From the NCBI RefSeq assembly GCF_026230105.1, contig NC_079477.1, positions 253,001 through 317,000 of the forward strand: a DNA stretch of 64,000 bases, in the 5' to 3' direction. Under the pieces are notes generated by a model. That model was not told the DNA's origin, did no database searches, and saw only the letters and a program-made list of their open reading frames with translations. The translations under genes were made by a program, and so were the position numbers. Source of the stretch: Diorhabda sublineata. Lineage: Eukaryota; Arthropoda; Insecta; Coleoptera; Chrysomelidae. This document shows positions 22,770-34,639 of this stretch, in pieces; positions within the stretch are counted from its first letter, which is position 1, and every line of letters begins with the position of its first letter.

Positions 22770-23700
22770 GAAGTGATTACATATGCAGTTTAATTTTCAG
22801 TTAAAATTCCGTTTACGTCGAATTGAAGCGAGTTTTTTAAATAACGATTGTAAATAATCAATTACGTTGGAATTTACCCACCCTTGAGTAATTTAATTAC
22901 GTGCCTCCACCCTTAAAAGACACACAATCATTCCAAACGTAAATTACCTAAATCGCATCGTGAAGAATTGTTAGAAGTTCCCTCAATTTCGTAATATATT
23001 TATTCTCTCAGTTCTTATTTTATATTCATTCTCGAACACCCCTAAAAAGCACCTTAAATCATAGTCTCAATATTTGGGTGGCAGTCGACCGAAAAGATCG
23101 TATAATTCTTCAAGGTTTGTTCTCCAGTTTATTCATAATAAAAGTTTCAAAGCCCAAAAGTCAGTTATATTAACCAAGGACGTTCTTCTTAATAATTGCC
23201 GCCCATGAATATTTCAAATATAATTTGTTATATAAAAACGAATTTTTTTTCTCCTAAAAACTGCTTTCGACATAGTCCTTTGTAATTATTTCAACCAGTA
23301 CATCTAATTTATAGCCACTTGGAGTGTGTTGAAAGGGAACTATAAAGGACCCCATAAAACAATCCACTCTCTCAATTATCCTTTTTTTTTCAGCGGACAA
23401 TTTCTTCCGAATTTCTCTACCTCCGCCGAACCGACAGTCCTAACGACTTGGGGTCTTCGTAGTAATTATAACCCATAGTCCGGTGGAAAGCTTTTTGATC
23501 TTTCAGTAGACCACGGCGTAACGATGCTGACAATCTGGTCACAAAAGAGGCGTGCTGTGCCTTCCAAATTCACCACCAAACTAAATTGCACGAGGATTAG
23601 GATGCTGAAATGGAATGTGAAAATTTAGGGTGACGCGCTCCTGAATGTCGTACTTGTATGGAATCCATTTGATTTGATAATGCCACTAGTAGACAACTTT
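22770..23700. other. Gap; acceptor-like site at 23393
   Basis: No gene is firmly supported. A strong polypyrimidine tract ending cag at 23393 is followed by GC-richer sequence with all three frames open for 16-28 codons (for example RTISSEFLYLRRTDSPND). This may be an exon or a conserved element, but the frames do not discriminate. The 22880-22960 patch is also GC-richer without coding character. Confidence 0.25.
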
Positions 23701-23714
23701 ACTTTCGTATTTTG

Positions 23715-25120
23715 TTAATAGTTATACGTAGGGAGTGGAAAATCTTTCACCGAAAATAACCCGAGAAATCGAAAGATCAGCAAATTCAAAGTGAAAAATG
23801 TCATACAAAGTTCTTTCGCCAGTTCAATAGTTTTTGAGTTATTCGCAATTGAAAAATACGATTTTTCGTCAAAAAAACCGCATTTTTCACTGGTTTTTTA
23901 CATATAACTTTGTAAAGATGCATTTTATCGAAAAAAGTGCGATGAACAAAAATGAAGCTTATAAAAAAATAAAGAGATTAAGTTAAATATTAAGATCTTA
24001 ATGTTCTATCTAAAGCAAACTAAAGATAGTTGAATAATTTTTGTTTTACGCAATTGAGAATTTAACCTCAAAAAACGGGAAAATGGTACATTTTTCAGCA
24101 AAAAATTATGAACTACTTTTTAAAGAACTCTTAAAAAGATCTTTCAAATGACTACTGATAAAAGTCGTTTAGACTGGAATTTCAGTGAGGTATGATGTAA
24201 AATAGTTAAAGCTAAAAAAAATTGCACTAAAACTAATGCCATTTCATCGAAAATCAAAATTAAACTTATTCCTTGTACCAAATACTTTATTTGGATGTTA
24301 TTAATGACATCTGAAAGTTTGGCCGATTAAAAATGTATAATTTTGAAAAAATGAGCATTATATAATACTTTTTTAAAAAAACAATTTTTGCTCGATTTTC
24401 TACATAACTATAAAAGATACAAAAACAAATAAACAATCAAATTAAAGCATTTTTTATGACGATTATTTTGCTTTTTTAATTTTTTTTGTAGCATAAAAAT
24501 TGACGGAGTTATAACCAAATTAATCTGTCACTGTAGTGCGAGGATTGCTTATACACAGCCCTTTGACCCCTTATTGATAAAATATGTAGGATCTCAAGTC
24601 CTTTCAACATACATAGGCTTATAGCCCCAAAAATTACCTTTAAAATGGTTTTTTGTAAGATGTGATATCTTCAAAATTAATGGAGTTACATAAAAAATAA
24701 GAATTTCACATTTTTTTGTGAATTATAGGATATGAAAAATGAAGAATTCAAAATCAAAACATTGAGTCATTAAATTTTTTTTTATTATTTATCAAAGGGG
24801 TGGTTCTTAAGGGTTGATAGGGAAACTTTAATACCAAAAAGAATGTAAAATCTGAAAGCTGGCAGTCATTAGATTCATTTTTATTTCATTCTCTACAAAG
24901 GAGTAGTTTATAAGGGTTGAATAATAAAAATTAATAACCAATTAAATTTTATTAAAATGCCATGAATTTTTCATAGTAAAAATGAAATTGCGATGTTTTG
25001 AATCGATAAAGGATTTTTTCCCATATTATTTTCATGAGAATGGTAGTTTTTAAAAACTTTTAAGGGTTGATACTACAAAATATATAAATTTTCTATTAAA
25101 CGATATGTTAAGATATTTTT
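23715..25120. repeat. AT-rich repeat block with degenerate internal repeats
   Basis: The region is unusually poor in open frames. It contains phrases such as agtttttgagttattcgcaa and ttcactggttttttacata that read like non-coding transposon sequence. From about 24790 to 25080 a unit containing a g-rich turn and taagggttga recurs at least three times (near 24810, 24915, 25065). This looks like the end region of a large DNA transposon or a tandem-repeat-bearing MITE. Boundaries are estimates, and no terminal repeats were identified. Confidence 0.4.
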
Positions 25121-25366
25121 GCTGCATAAACGGAAAACATTTACCTTTTAAAAACAATTTGCACACCTTGCGACCAAATAGATCTTGATATGGAGGGTAA
25201 GATTTTCAAGAAAATCGGAGCCGCATTAAAGAATTCGAAAGTTTGAAACCATTTTGATGATGTTTTAATAATTTTGATATGAGAAAATATTTTTAAAGAC
25301 ATACATTGTGTATTGTGATGAGCGTATCCTTGCAAACAAAAACACACTCTCTTGTATGCAGTACCT

Positions 25367-25388
25367 ACGAGGTATATTTAGTAAATTT
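25367..25388 (+). repeat. Mariner-type terminal repeat relic
   Basis: The string tacgaggtatatttagtaa is similar to the one at 11194. It sits between the repeat block and a CpG-dense patch. Likely a solo end. Confidence 0.3.
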
Positions 25389-25389
25389 T

Positions 25390-25720
25390 CCTCGCCCTAA
25401 CTACGACGCATCATCGCACAGCATGGACACGGGGACGCTAACCGTTCGCGTCCGTCGGTAGCGATTAAAACCCGATCTGTGACACGGCGTCCTCGACAGC
25501 GGCGTCGGCGTCATTTAACCACAAATTGCTTCGTTCGACTGCCTCTAATGAAGAGAGCTAATGGTTATTATACTTGGATAGGTAATCGGTGCCGATTTCA
25601 CCGAATGTGAATTTCGTCGTAATCATTGTGTGCATACCGTTTAGGGGTTGCCCATTATATTATTTATCAGTACGATTATAATTGTAATTATACCCTCGAA
25701 CGTCGGTTTTCGATGTAGTT
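25390..25720. promoter_or_regulatory. CpG-dense island, possible enhancer or conserved element
   Basis: Within about 130 bases, CpG is frequent (acgctaaccgttcgcgtccg, then cggcgtcctcgacagcggcg) against very AT-rich surroundings. No frame is well open beyond 38 codons, and none resembles a protein. An aaccaca motif (a Runt-type core) occurs, but one site proves nothing. Function is inference from composition only. Confidence 0.25.
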
Positions 25721-26107
25721 AAATGTCATTCGATGACCGAAACTGAGTTAGATTAAAATTCCCAAATAATTGTGCGATGCTAAAGTGAATTTACAACTAG
25801 AATATATCGGCGATCCACACTCTCAAGAAATACTAGACACTTATTATCAAGATTAGAATTTTTGTTTATCGCATTTTGAAATCTATAACCTCACCCTCGG
25901 GTATTAGTTAAAGTTAAAGTATATGAATACCTGGTACTCAGATGGGATGAACAATTAATCCTAAATTGAACGCCATCAGCTTTCTAACGAACGACGTTTA
26001 ACAATTAGTAAAAAAGACGGAAATACCTTTTGAATTAAATTAAAAATAACACTCAGATTTATTTATACAATATTAAAGATAAGACTGGGACTTATCTGTG
26101 GAAATCC

Positions 26108-26300
26108 GGGATGGTTGCGGTCCTCAACTGGATTCCCAGTTGTTGGATGGAGTCTGGTGGTTGGATTCTTCGTTGTAGAAACTTCCAATCCCACAGAAGT
26201 GCGGAAAAAAATAAAATGGGGAAGAAAACGGGTACACAGATGAAAATTGAAAACGCTCTGGTCGTTTCTGGGAATAAAACGGTGCCTTCAAAACATTTTG
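26108..26300 (+). repeat. Dispersed direct repeat, copy 1
   Basis: Starts cgggatggttgcggtcctca and contains actggattcccagtt, a gcggaaaaaaataaaat block and gtttctgggaataaaacggt. The same blocks in the same order recur at 26802. Similarity may continue weakly to about 26650. Family unknown. Confidence 0.6.
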
Positions 26301-26801
26301 GAATCAGATAGCTCAGTAATCATCACTATTATCATCATTATCGTAATTAGACGATCTATCTCGTCCATTTTTCGACACGATCCTCTCTTAATCTAGATCA
26401 TTTGACTCGGTTTTGAGCATCATGAAACCAGTTGGAAGATCCATCGTCTCGGTGGTCATCATCTGTTTTTGTATGTTGTTGGGAAGCCATTTTAGCATTT
26501 TCTATGTCTATCTATTATCTAACTATTAACTATTTCAAATATGCGACTCTTTCAATTACATCCGCAACTTTTAATCTTTTATGCAGCTCATAGTTTTGGA
26601 TTTTATCTCGTGATGTCACATGAAAAACTGCACGATTCGTTGATTTATTATTATTTTAAATTTTTTTGTGTCAATGAGTCATTACTGGGAAGAAAAATTA
26701 ATCAAACATATTTCGTTTGAGACATCTTGGTATATTTGATAAATTGAAATGAAGTTATAACGAAGGTTATCGAAATAAGAAGACGTATCTTATCCAATTC
26801 G

Positions 26802-26990
26802 GGATGGTTGCTGCCCTCAACTGGATTCCCAGTTATTGCAGTGAGTTTTATTTGTAGTCTAGCGGTTGAAACTCCCAATCTAGCAGCTGTAGAACCGCGG
26901 AAAAAAATAAAATTGGGATAAAAACGGGAACATAGATGGAAATTGCAAACTGTCTTGTAGTTTCTGGGAATAAAACGGTGCATTTATCAA
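26802..26990 (+). repeat. Dispersed direct repeat, copy 2
   Basis: Matches copy 1 (cgggatggttgctgccctca, gcggaaaaaaataaaattgg, gtttctgggaataaaacggt) with many substitutions, about 700 bases downstream in the same direction. Downstream flanks (tcacgtgagaaaaactg here, tcacatgaaaaactgcac in copy 1) suggest the duplicated unit is longer. Confidence 0.6.
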
Positions 26991-27639
26991 ATTAGAACAC
27001 TCTAAATTTTCTAATGATTCCTATCTTGGTTTTTTTTATTATCATGATTCTAGATAATCAAGCATTATATTAATTGATGTTTCTTAATGTTTAATAAACG
27101 GCCGTTTTCACACGAGCTCATCCAACCCGGTTTTCAAAGAAACATTTCTATCTAAGTAATATATCACGTGAGAAAAACTGAGTATATCGTTTTCTTTAGA
27201 GGCTTCGTAGTATTAGGTGAAGAATCCTGACACGGGCCGATGATAAATCATGGAACTAACTAAACTTATGTTTCACATTCTATCATTTGAACCCCAATGC
27301 AACAAGGAAAGTCGTAACATTCTCGCTATTTACCCCAGAACGTTCTACAAGGGTTGATTCATATCCGAATCCATCTTGGCTTTTATCATTGTCGCTATCT
27401 ATTTCGATGTTTTTACTTCTAGAAATTTTAGTATAATATGCCAACAAATTCTGAATCTATTTTTTTTATTTCATAGAATTTAGAGATGGTTTCCTGGAAA
27501 AGTTTCTTCTTATTGCTTAATATAGAGTAAATACATTTGATTTTTGTGATTATTTGGCTTCTCTGAAAGGTCTCCAACAATAATCAGCTGGCATTAGTTA
27601 TAATGAAAAATTAGGTAACAACCTTTGGGTATTAATACC

Positions 27640-27800
27640 AGCAGTACCTGGATCTACCTAATGTTGAAGGATATACAGGACGTTGTTTCGTACGCTCGTT
27701 AGCGTCTCTCCTGGCAGACTTGGGAGCGGACATTTTGAAAATAAGGCAACATGGAAGATGTAAATCCAACAGTGTAGCCTAAGATTATACTGAGAGTTTA
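27640..27800 (+). pseudogene. Tyrosine recombinase C-terminal fragment (Crypton-like)
   Basis: From 27645 one frame reads YLDLPNVEGYTGRCFVRSLA, SLLADLGADILKIRQHGRCK and SNSVA, then a stop, then DYTESLLENK. This matches the C-terminal core of eukaryotic tyrosine recombinases of Crypton type (YTGHCFRRSSATLLANAGAD, LLTLKRHGGWKSxxVAEGYI). The key residues are eroded: the HxFR of GHCFRR has become GRCFVR, and the frame stops just before the Tyr-bearing EGYI, here DYTE. Recombinase of this kind would cut and rejoin DNA through a tyrosine; this piece cannot. A DIRS-type element is an alternative source. Confidence 0.68.
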
Positions 27801-28041
27801 TTAGAGAATAAAAATATAATATAAGATATCACAGCTTCAAATGAAATTAACATTGATTGTCCCTTTATAGTCGTTTGCTATAACTTTGACACATTCCTTT
27901 GCTTTTTCGCTTTATGGTATGCCTGTGTGTGATGGAACGTTAGCCTTGGATTGGTGGATAAGATGTAAATCTTGAAAAAATGTTGTTGAATGGTTTATAT
28001 TGAGCTCATGGAGTCTGCAGTTTTGATGATGGGCCATAGGA

Positions 28042-28480
28042 CTACCTGACCGAGAAAGTGGTATGCGTATCGAGGAAGACAAAGCACCAAAACTTAACAG
28101 CAGAAGTACCCCAAGGGTCGGTGCTCGGACAGACTCTCTGGGACATATTATACAACGGGATACTCGAGCTGAAGCTCGCAGGACGTGCCAAAACGATCGC
28201 ATACACTGATGATGAAAGCGACACGAATATAGTCAATGAAAACCTAGAAAAAAATAAAAAGCTGGACCTACAACTCACAATGAAGAAGACCTAGAGACCG
28301 GGATCATATTCATTTTGATCTCAGATCTTAACGACACAAAAAACGGCTGGGAGTAACTTTCGATGACAAACTAACCTTCTAGAAACACGTGGAAGCAGCG
28401 GTTCAAAAAGTAGAAGAAGAAACTTCTGCATTACGAAAGATTTTACGGATGGTGGGAATAGGGAATGTCCAAGGAGGGTG
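28042..28480 (+). pseudogene. R1/jockey-like non-LTR reverse transcriptase fragment
   Basis: A frame opening around 28043 reads EVPQGSVLGQTLWDILYNGI then LELKLAGRAKTIAYTDDESD. This is the GVPQGSVLGPxLWN and FADD region of the polymerase, with the FADD motif changed to YTDD. After a frame change, LGVTFDDKLTF, a stop, KHVEAAVQKVEEETSALRKI match the LGVxxDxxLxFxxHI...KAxxxxxAL block downstream of the catalytic site. Stops and shifts show it is dead. The clade is judged from the GVPQGSVLG and LGV blocks only. Confidence 0.82.
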
Positions 28481-28489
28481 GATGTTTAT

Positions 28490-29560
28490 GTTGGTTGGTA
28501 AGAAATCTGGTAATTCAAGTGCTTGCGTTTGTGTATTGGCGAATTCTTCAATAAAACGGAATAGTTGTTTGTGTGTTAATATTTTCATCAACAGCAACTG
28601 ATGTTGCATGGTTCATACTTAGTTGGATTCTTCGGAGTCGGAAGGTTAAATGTCCGAGAGAATATTCACTTAGAAAAGTGTCACAATACAAATCTTGTGT
28701 TTTCTAGTTTATCTCCCACAATTCAATAAATTTCTCCCAAATTTCAAATTTATTTCTAAAATCGATCGTCACATTTTAGTTGTTGTCAAATTTCTAGTCT
28801 GAAATTTAATATTTAAAGTGAACGTTTGGGTTTATGTGTATTTAAGTATGTGTGTGGCTGTCAGAAAGAAGAAATATGATTTGGAGAATGCATCGCAGGA
28901 AATGTTTATCTTGACGTTATTCTCAAACGCGGTATTTATATTTGTGTTTTTAATTCGATTTTCGTTTGTTTGCTTGTATTTCGATGTCTGCGCCACCGCT
29001 ATCAGGGGAGAAGAGTACCAAAGAAATATGACGTATACATGTATAAAAGTTATTTGAGCTTCGTGGAGACTTGGAAAAAGTCTCGAACTTTTGAAATCCT
29101 TCCGGGTTTCTTTGTGGCGTAGTTTTCATACCATTAAAAAGCAGTTTATCTCTTTTGGAGTTTTTAACTAAAATCCGCTGAAATTGTGACAAAAAATTAG
29201 AATTTTACGTTAAATATAGTCTAAGAAAACTCCGGAATTCATCAATTAGAGAAACAGAAATTAATTATCTCCGGAAATAATAGTTCAAGAACTATATCAT
29301 CAATATCTTATGAACCATTCAAAAAAAAAATGTTCTACTCATGAATGGTTTTTTGAAACGATAATCAATTAGCAAAAAAAATAAATAAAATGTAACCCTA
29401 GCAGAAACACTGGAATACCGATTATCAAATTTGCTCTACTGCGGCCTCAGCCCCCCATAGAAAACAAAATAAAAATCATCCCCAAATTGAGAATAGTCGT
29501 TTTTACTAACACCAGAGTTTTCTTTTCGTCTTTTTATGGCTAATGCTGGATCGTTTATCT
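28490..29560. other. Gap; no gene recognised
   Basis: Only weak open frames. A hairpin-like pair (aaccattca / tgaatggtt) lies near 29310-29350. The C-rich patch near 29440 precedes the candidate exon at 29575. Confidence 0.3.
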
Positions 29561-29574
29561 TTCTTTCCATCCAG

Positions 29575-29709
29575 GACAGCGTGTACAACCTTCCACAACC
29601 TCAGCCCTCCAGAGGAGCATCCCCTATATCAGAACCAACTCCAACAAACCTTAATTTAAAAAACAATCCCTCATCCAAGGAACCTCACACACCTTTTAAG
29701 CAAATTTAA
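29575..29709 (+). CDS. Candidate terminal coding exon, Pro/Ser/Thr-rich
   Basis: A strong acceptor (tctttctttccatccag) precedes 44 open codons and a TAA. They read DSVYNLPQPQPSRGASPISE then PTPTNLNLKNNPSSKEPHTP and FKQI. Base composition is markedly GC-richer than the surroundings. The Pro/Ser/Thr/Asn-rich composition is typical of a disordered protein tail. All three frames happen to be open for 26 codons or more, so the frame is chosen because it reaches furthest. An AATAAA near 29960 could serve as polyadenylation signal. Gene identity unknown; it could be an alternative last exon in a long intron. Confidence 0.4.
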   Translation, partial: DSVYNLPQPQPSRGASPISEPTPTNLNLKNNPSSKEPHTPFKQI

Positions 29710-29714
29710 TCACC

Positions 29715-31430
29715 TGTATTGAGATTATTATTTGGATAGTATTATCGAAAAGTTCAGTGGCTATAAACCACGTTAAAATTTTATCAGGATTATCCCAAAT
29801 TAGATCTCAATAGTGGCCACAGTATTTTTGAAAAATATGTACTTTCTTAACATTTTACCAATTGTTTACAGTTACTAATTATTAATTATTATTATTATAA
29901 ATAGAACGAATACATTTTAAAAAATTGGGACTGACGGATTTCGTTGTTTTCCAAAATTAAATAAAAATGGGCCGGGAGCTATTAGAGACATTAGTTTGAA
30001 GCAAACTACAATTTGATGATCAAGTATTGCAATTCTGGGACTCAAACTGTTGTTTGTTTCATACTCGGGCCCCAATAGCTGAATACCCATAATTATTTAA
30101 CTTTTAATTCCAAAAGTTTGCCTTCGTAAGAATCGTAAAAACGGCCCTTTATATTGAAAATGGATGATATTTCGAAAATTCGAAAGATTCAAAGTTGGAG
30201 GACACAAATTTCATTTTTCACAAAAATAATTCGCTTTCCTCAACTTTAATGTCATTTATAATGATTATAAACATTTTAGAGAATAAAATAATTCACGACT
30301 TCTGTTGGACGAGTTTTTTTTTTAATAATATTCGAACGTTTTCGAGATAGGAGGCGCAAATTCATAGCATAATGCGAGGTCAATACGCTGTACAAAACGA
30401 CACGTTCAAATATTCGTCGGGTTGAATTAATTTCACACCGAATCCAAAATGGAATATTCAAATTAAATCGTTTCCTGGAATTCTCTTATCTATTCAAGCA
30501 TTTCTACCTAATTATGTCGAAATTTTATCGTGTTTAATCTATAATATCTTGTCACGTGTATTACAGATTATATAAATCAAACATACACGAGAATGAAGCT
30601 TCGGCGTTTACACGCGAAATAATAATCTGGGATCGTTTTAAATTTTGCACTAGAAAAACTAATATCTCGTCATTTACTAATATATTCATTAATCACGGTT
30701 ATTTATGGATCCAGGTATGAAAAAAAAAACTCGAAGGAAGTCTACCTTTCCTGTAATATTAACAGTTATATTTGGTATTGAGTATGATTCGTCATGCTGT
30801 GTTATTGAGTTGACTTTAGTACCTTCCAAATTCTAGCATCGATATCCAAAGAAAACAGAACAAAATTTGAAAATCAGTGACAAAATATCAGACAGAAACT
30901 TCTGACAAAAGCAGATACTTTTGATGATTCCTTTGCAGCTCTAGTAGGTGGGTTAATAATAGGTGACCCAAACTCAAAATTCTCTTTTTTTATCATCATC
31001 AGTTGATTTGCGAAAATTTGATTTTATAGTCTTAAATTTTTTATTCTTTCAACGATGTTATTATAAAGTTACAAAAAAGTCGAATTTATACATTAATTGT
31101 CCGTGGTACGAAATTTCCTAAATGAACTGACGCATAAAAATCTTTTATGTGACATTTTAAGGTTAGGTAATCCCTAATTAACATTCCAGAATGGTTAAAT
31201 CGCCTTCTATTTATCTAATCTCGACAGTTTCATACAGTGTATCAAATTACTAGAAAGATTAAAAAGAAATTGATGTTTGTTTGAAACACTACAACTCAGG
31301 AGTGGAACTAGAGGTTAATTGCCTCTAATCGTCATACTTTGAGCGACCATATAAGTTTCTTATACAAGTTTAATGTTATTTATGATTTAATTTCATAGAT
31401 AATTAACGATGTACAAATGTCGCACCTCAT
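29715..31430. other. AT-rich gap, no gene recognised
   Basis: Nothing coding or repetitive was recognised apart from short AT repeats near 29880. An intron or 3' flank reading is plausible. Confidence 0.4.
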
Positions 31431-31435
31431 ATTAA

Positions 31436-31640
31436 TGCTGCTGTCATCCACGACATGCACCGTGAAGCCGGTCTTGTTCGGTTATGATAGAACTGTAAAA
31501 TTTGGCGAATACGCCGGTCCTTATGTCATTTTAGTTGTTTGTTTGTTTACTTTCTAAAAGTCTAGTAATTCCTTTCTGATATATATATTCGAGCTTGTTA
31601 AGCAGCGAAAGTTAGTTCATAATTAAAAGTCATGACGAAC
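31436..31640 (+). repeat. LTR-like dispersed repeat, copy D
   Basis: Contains catccacgacatgcaccgtg, gccggtcttgttcggttatg and actgtaaaatttgg, then ctttctaaaagtctagtaat and tattcgagcttgtta. These are the blocks of copies A-C in order, but this copy lies about 30 kb away. The middle part is deleted. Confidence 0.5.
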
Positions 31641-31649
31641 GATATAGAA

Positions 31650-32865
31650 AGCTAACCGGTCAATTTAAATACATTTTACACGATCAAAAAGGATTTCAAG
31701 TGTCATTTAGCTCAAGTAGATATTTCAAAATTTCGTTAAATATGATGTTAAAACAGCCCTCGGATATGTAGAAATTACTTGTTGTATAATAATTGTTTGA
31801 TCTTATCAAAATTGGAGTGTTCAGTTTTAGATATTATTTGTTGATAGAAATTTTTGGAACAAAGTACAACACGCGAAATGTTTTTCTTGAAAATATAACG
31901 ACTTTTATTATTAGTTTCCAGAAGCTAGTTAGTAAAAAGTATATAAGAGAGAAAAGTGCATTCTGTTATTATTTTGATCATAAAAAAGTTAATACGGGAT
32001 AATTCGTGTGTTAACCTGGAATGAAATATACTATCATAAAGTAAAACATCGTGCAGTCATCGAATATTATGAATTATTAAAGCTGAACCAAACTACCCAC
32101 CCACTCGGGTTCTCCCTAATTTATGGTATTAGTCTGCCGATGCACCGTTATTGGTTTTAACGCGAAACTTTCATATTTCCACGCTGTATGATACGTTCCA
32201 GTTTATGTGCGGGATTAGAAATCATTTGACTATGACTTGTTTTATTATGACGTTGTCGCTTCTGTATATTATTTACAAAGTATGAAAGGGGATGTAAAAA
32301 TCACAACGGCATCGGAATTATTACGTTACAGACCTAGCGAATAGGATTTTTTTCGGGAAAACCTTGATGCGTGGTTTATTATCATAGGAAAATCTACTTA
32401 CTTTTGGTAATGGAAAGGGTAGCGAAAATACCGCTTTTCATTGGATTTTTATCATAGATTGGTCACGCAACATTATGTATTGATGGAGAAACATTCGATT
32501 CAAATGAAATACTATATCCAAATACGGTTAAGAAACATAAAAAGTAAAATATAATTCATAATATGAGAAACGATTATGATTGAAAAGATTTTCGTTCTAT
32601 AGATACGTCCTCATATATAAAAATCAATTAGAATAATAACTAGAGTCATGTTATAGGTCAAACTCTACGAATAAAGTCATTATTACAATTTGATTATAAA
32701 GAGCCAAACAGTGGCCATTTTCTCAAATTTTTATTTGTATAATAAAACAGAGTAGTGTTTGAGAAAGAATGTTGCGATTTTACTTTACTTTATATTCGAA
32801 AAACGAACAGAACTTTCTCTACGGTCGCAACTCAGTTTTTTCATATTATCACTCAATAAATCGCA
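31650..32865. other. AT-rich gap, no gene recognised
   Basis: No supported gene. The 32090-32220 patch (cccacccactcgggttctcc; gttttaacgcgaaac) is less AT-rich and could be a conserved element. Confidence 0.35.
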
Positions 32866-32870
32866 TGATC

Positions 32871-33570
32871 GACACACAGATGGCGCTGTCTTTGTCAAAT
32901 CCATATGACGTGACAGCCATTTAAGTGCAGCTACTTTTGTTATTTTCGTGTGTTAATTTATCATTACTTTTTGATGAAAAACATACTGTACAAGCTCAGC
33001 AATGGCCTCGAAAGTGTTATCCGGATTCTGAACCATCGAAAAAAACTTATTTTCCCGAATTTAAACATATCAATTGAATCCACGACTTGGTCATATCGAA
33101 TCGTAAATTGATATTTGACCATGGGATAATTTTTTTAAAGTGGGTTTTCTCACAGTTGATCAAAAACAATTGCGAGCAGTTTTTGCTCATATTTACACGT
33201 AATAAAACAATTTTTTTCGTCGTTATTTGACATCGGATGCAACATAACTTCACTCCAGAATCAAAATAATAATTATCATCCGTGTCTGAAACGTCCAAAG
33301 GCTGGGAATGTTATGGCTTCATATGTTGAAGAAAAAACCTCTGTTTCTCTAAGTCAATGCACAGAATTACAAATCGCTTGATAAATTGAACCAATTTCAC
33401 TTCGAATTGATTTCTCATCCACCGTATAGTCCAGATGTGATCTCCAGTGACTACTCGCTATTCGCTGAAGCTTATTTTGAAGCATAAGACAAAGCACGTC
33501 ATCTAGAAGTTAGAGAAACGTTGAAATTATTGTATTTCCCTTGAAGGAGATTACATTGATGAATAAAATG
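32871..33570 (+). pseudogene. Irritans-type mariner pseudogene
   Basis: The leader gacacacagatggcgctgtc is shared with the element at 61401. At about 32985 one frame reads QAQQWPRKCYPDSEPSKKTY then FPEFKHIN, the N-terminal helix-turn-helix region of mariner. Near 33380, DKLNQFHFELISHPPYSPDV and ISSDYSLF match the HELxFELLPHPPYSPDLAPSDYxLF block with the third catalytic Asp kept. The middle, with the first two catalytic Asp residues, is lost or unreadable. Similarity to 61401 in both leader and protein puts both in the mariner group that includes Himar1. Confidence 0.8.
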
Positions 33571-33579
33571 TGTTTTCTT

Positions 33580-34630
33580 TAGTTAGTCACATGACTTATT
33601 GAATGATGCTATAGTTTTAGTGTTTATTATTTGTTAACGTTAAATGTGGAAGTATTTGTTAAGATTATTTATCGCAATAATATCGCAAATAACAATATAT
33701 GGACATGTATAAGGCAAAAGAAATATATGTTTCAATAATCAGTTGGTGCGATAAGAAAGAAGAGAAATGATATGAAATTTACTGTATCAAAAAATGGAAA
33801 TAAACTTAATTTCCGTTATACATTTATCAGATTTGTCCGTTTTTACGCCACATACCAGTTAACAATGATATATTGTAGGGGTTTCTAAAATATTATGGTA
33901 AAAAATCATATAGATGTTGATCGTTTTGGAATATACAAGAAAAAAATTAATTCCGAGACTGATATTTTCTGCAAGATCGTCTGAAAACACGCAATTATAA
34001 CCTAGATGTGATTTTATGTCTTTAACAATTCTCCAACTTCTCCTCCTCGTTCCCTATATTCGAAACTGCAACGTATATCGTTTTGAATTAAGAAAAAAAT
34101 AAAATATATTTAGTTTTTTCAATTTTTATATAAAATCTGATTCATTTCTAAAGTTATAAAAAATCAAATCGAAGTGACGAATTTACTGTACTGTTTTTCG
34201 TATTTATTTACACAATATACAATACACTTAACTTATATTAATTTACTTATAAGTAATTTCTGCAAATAATTTCACTAATTCGTTCTTTTTACTACGACTA
34301 TTTATTAAAAACTAACTAACTGTGTTTATACAAATCATTTATATATCTAAATAAAATTCTGCAAAATTCCAGAACAAAAAGATACAAAAGAAATGAATAT
34401 ATAGACTTTCCTATGAATTATTCAAAAGAAATACTGTGAATAAACCGTCTACTACAATAGAAAGTTCATCACAAGCGCGTCCGCCATTTATAAAAAGCGC
34501 AGTGCGAATTCGCCAAATTTTTAAATTTAATTGTAGCTGGATATGGTCGACCTAAGGACTGAACTCGCGAGCTCATTCGTAACAATACGTCAAGTTCTGC
34601 TGCAGTTTGTAGAAGAAACATCTTTTTCCC
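33580..34630. other. AT-rich gap, no gene recognised
   Basis: No supported gene. The last 180 bases (gcgcgtccgccatttataaa, gaactcgcgagctcatt) are less AT-rich. Confidence 0.35.
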
Positions 34631-34639
34631 ACCTCCTTA

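Noticed and set aside
33047..33298. 83-codon minus-strand frame
   Set aside because: Antisense to the decayed middle of the irritans-type mariner; no protein-like motif.
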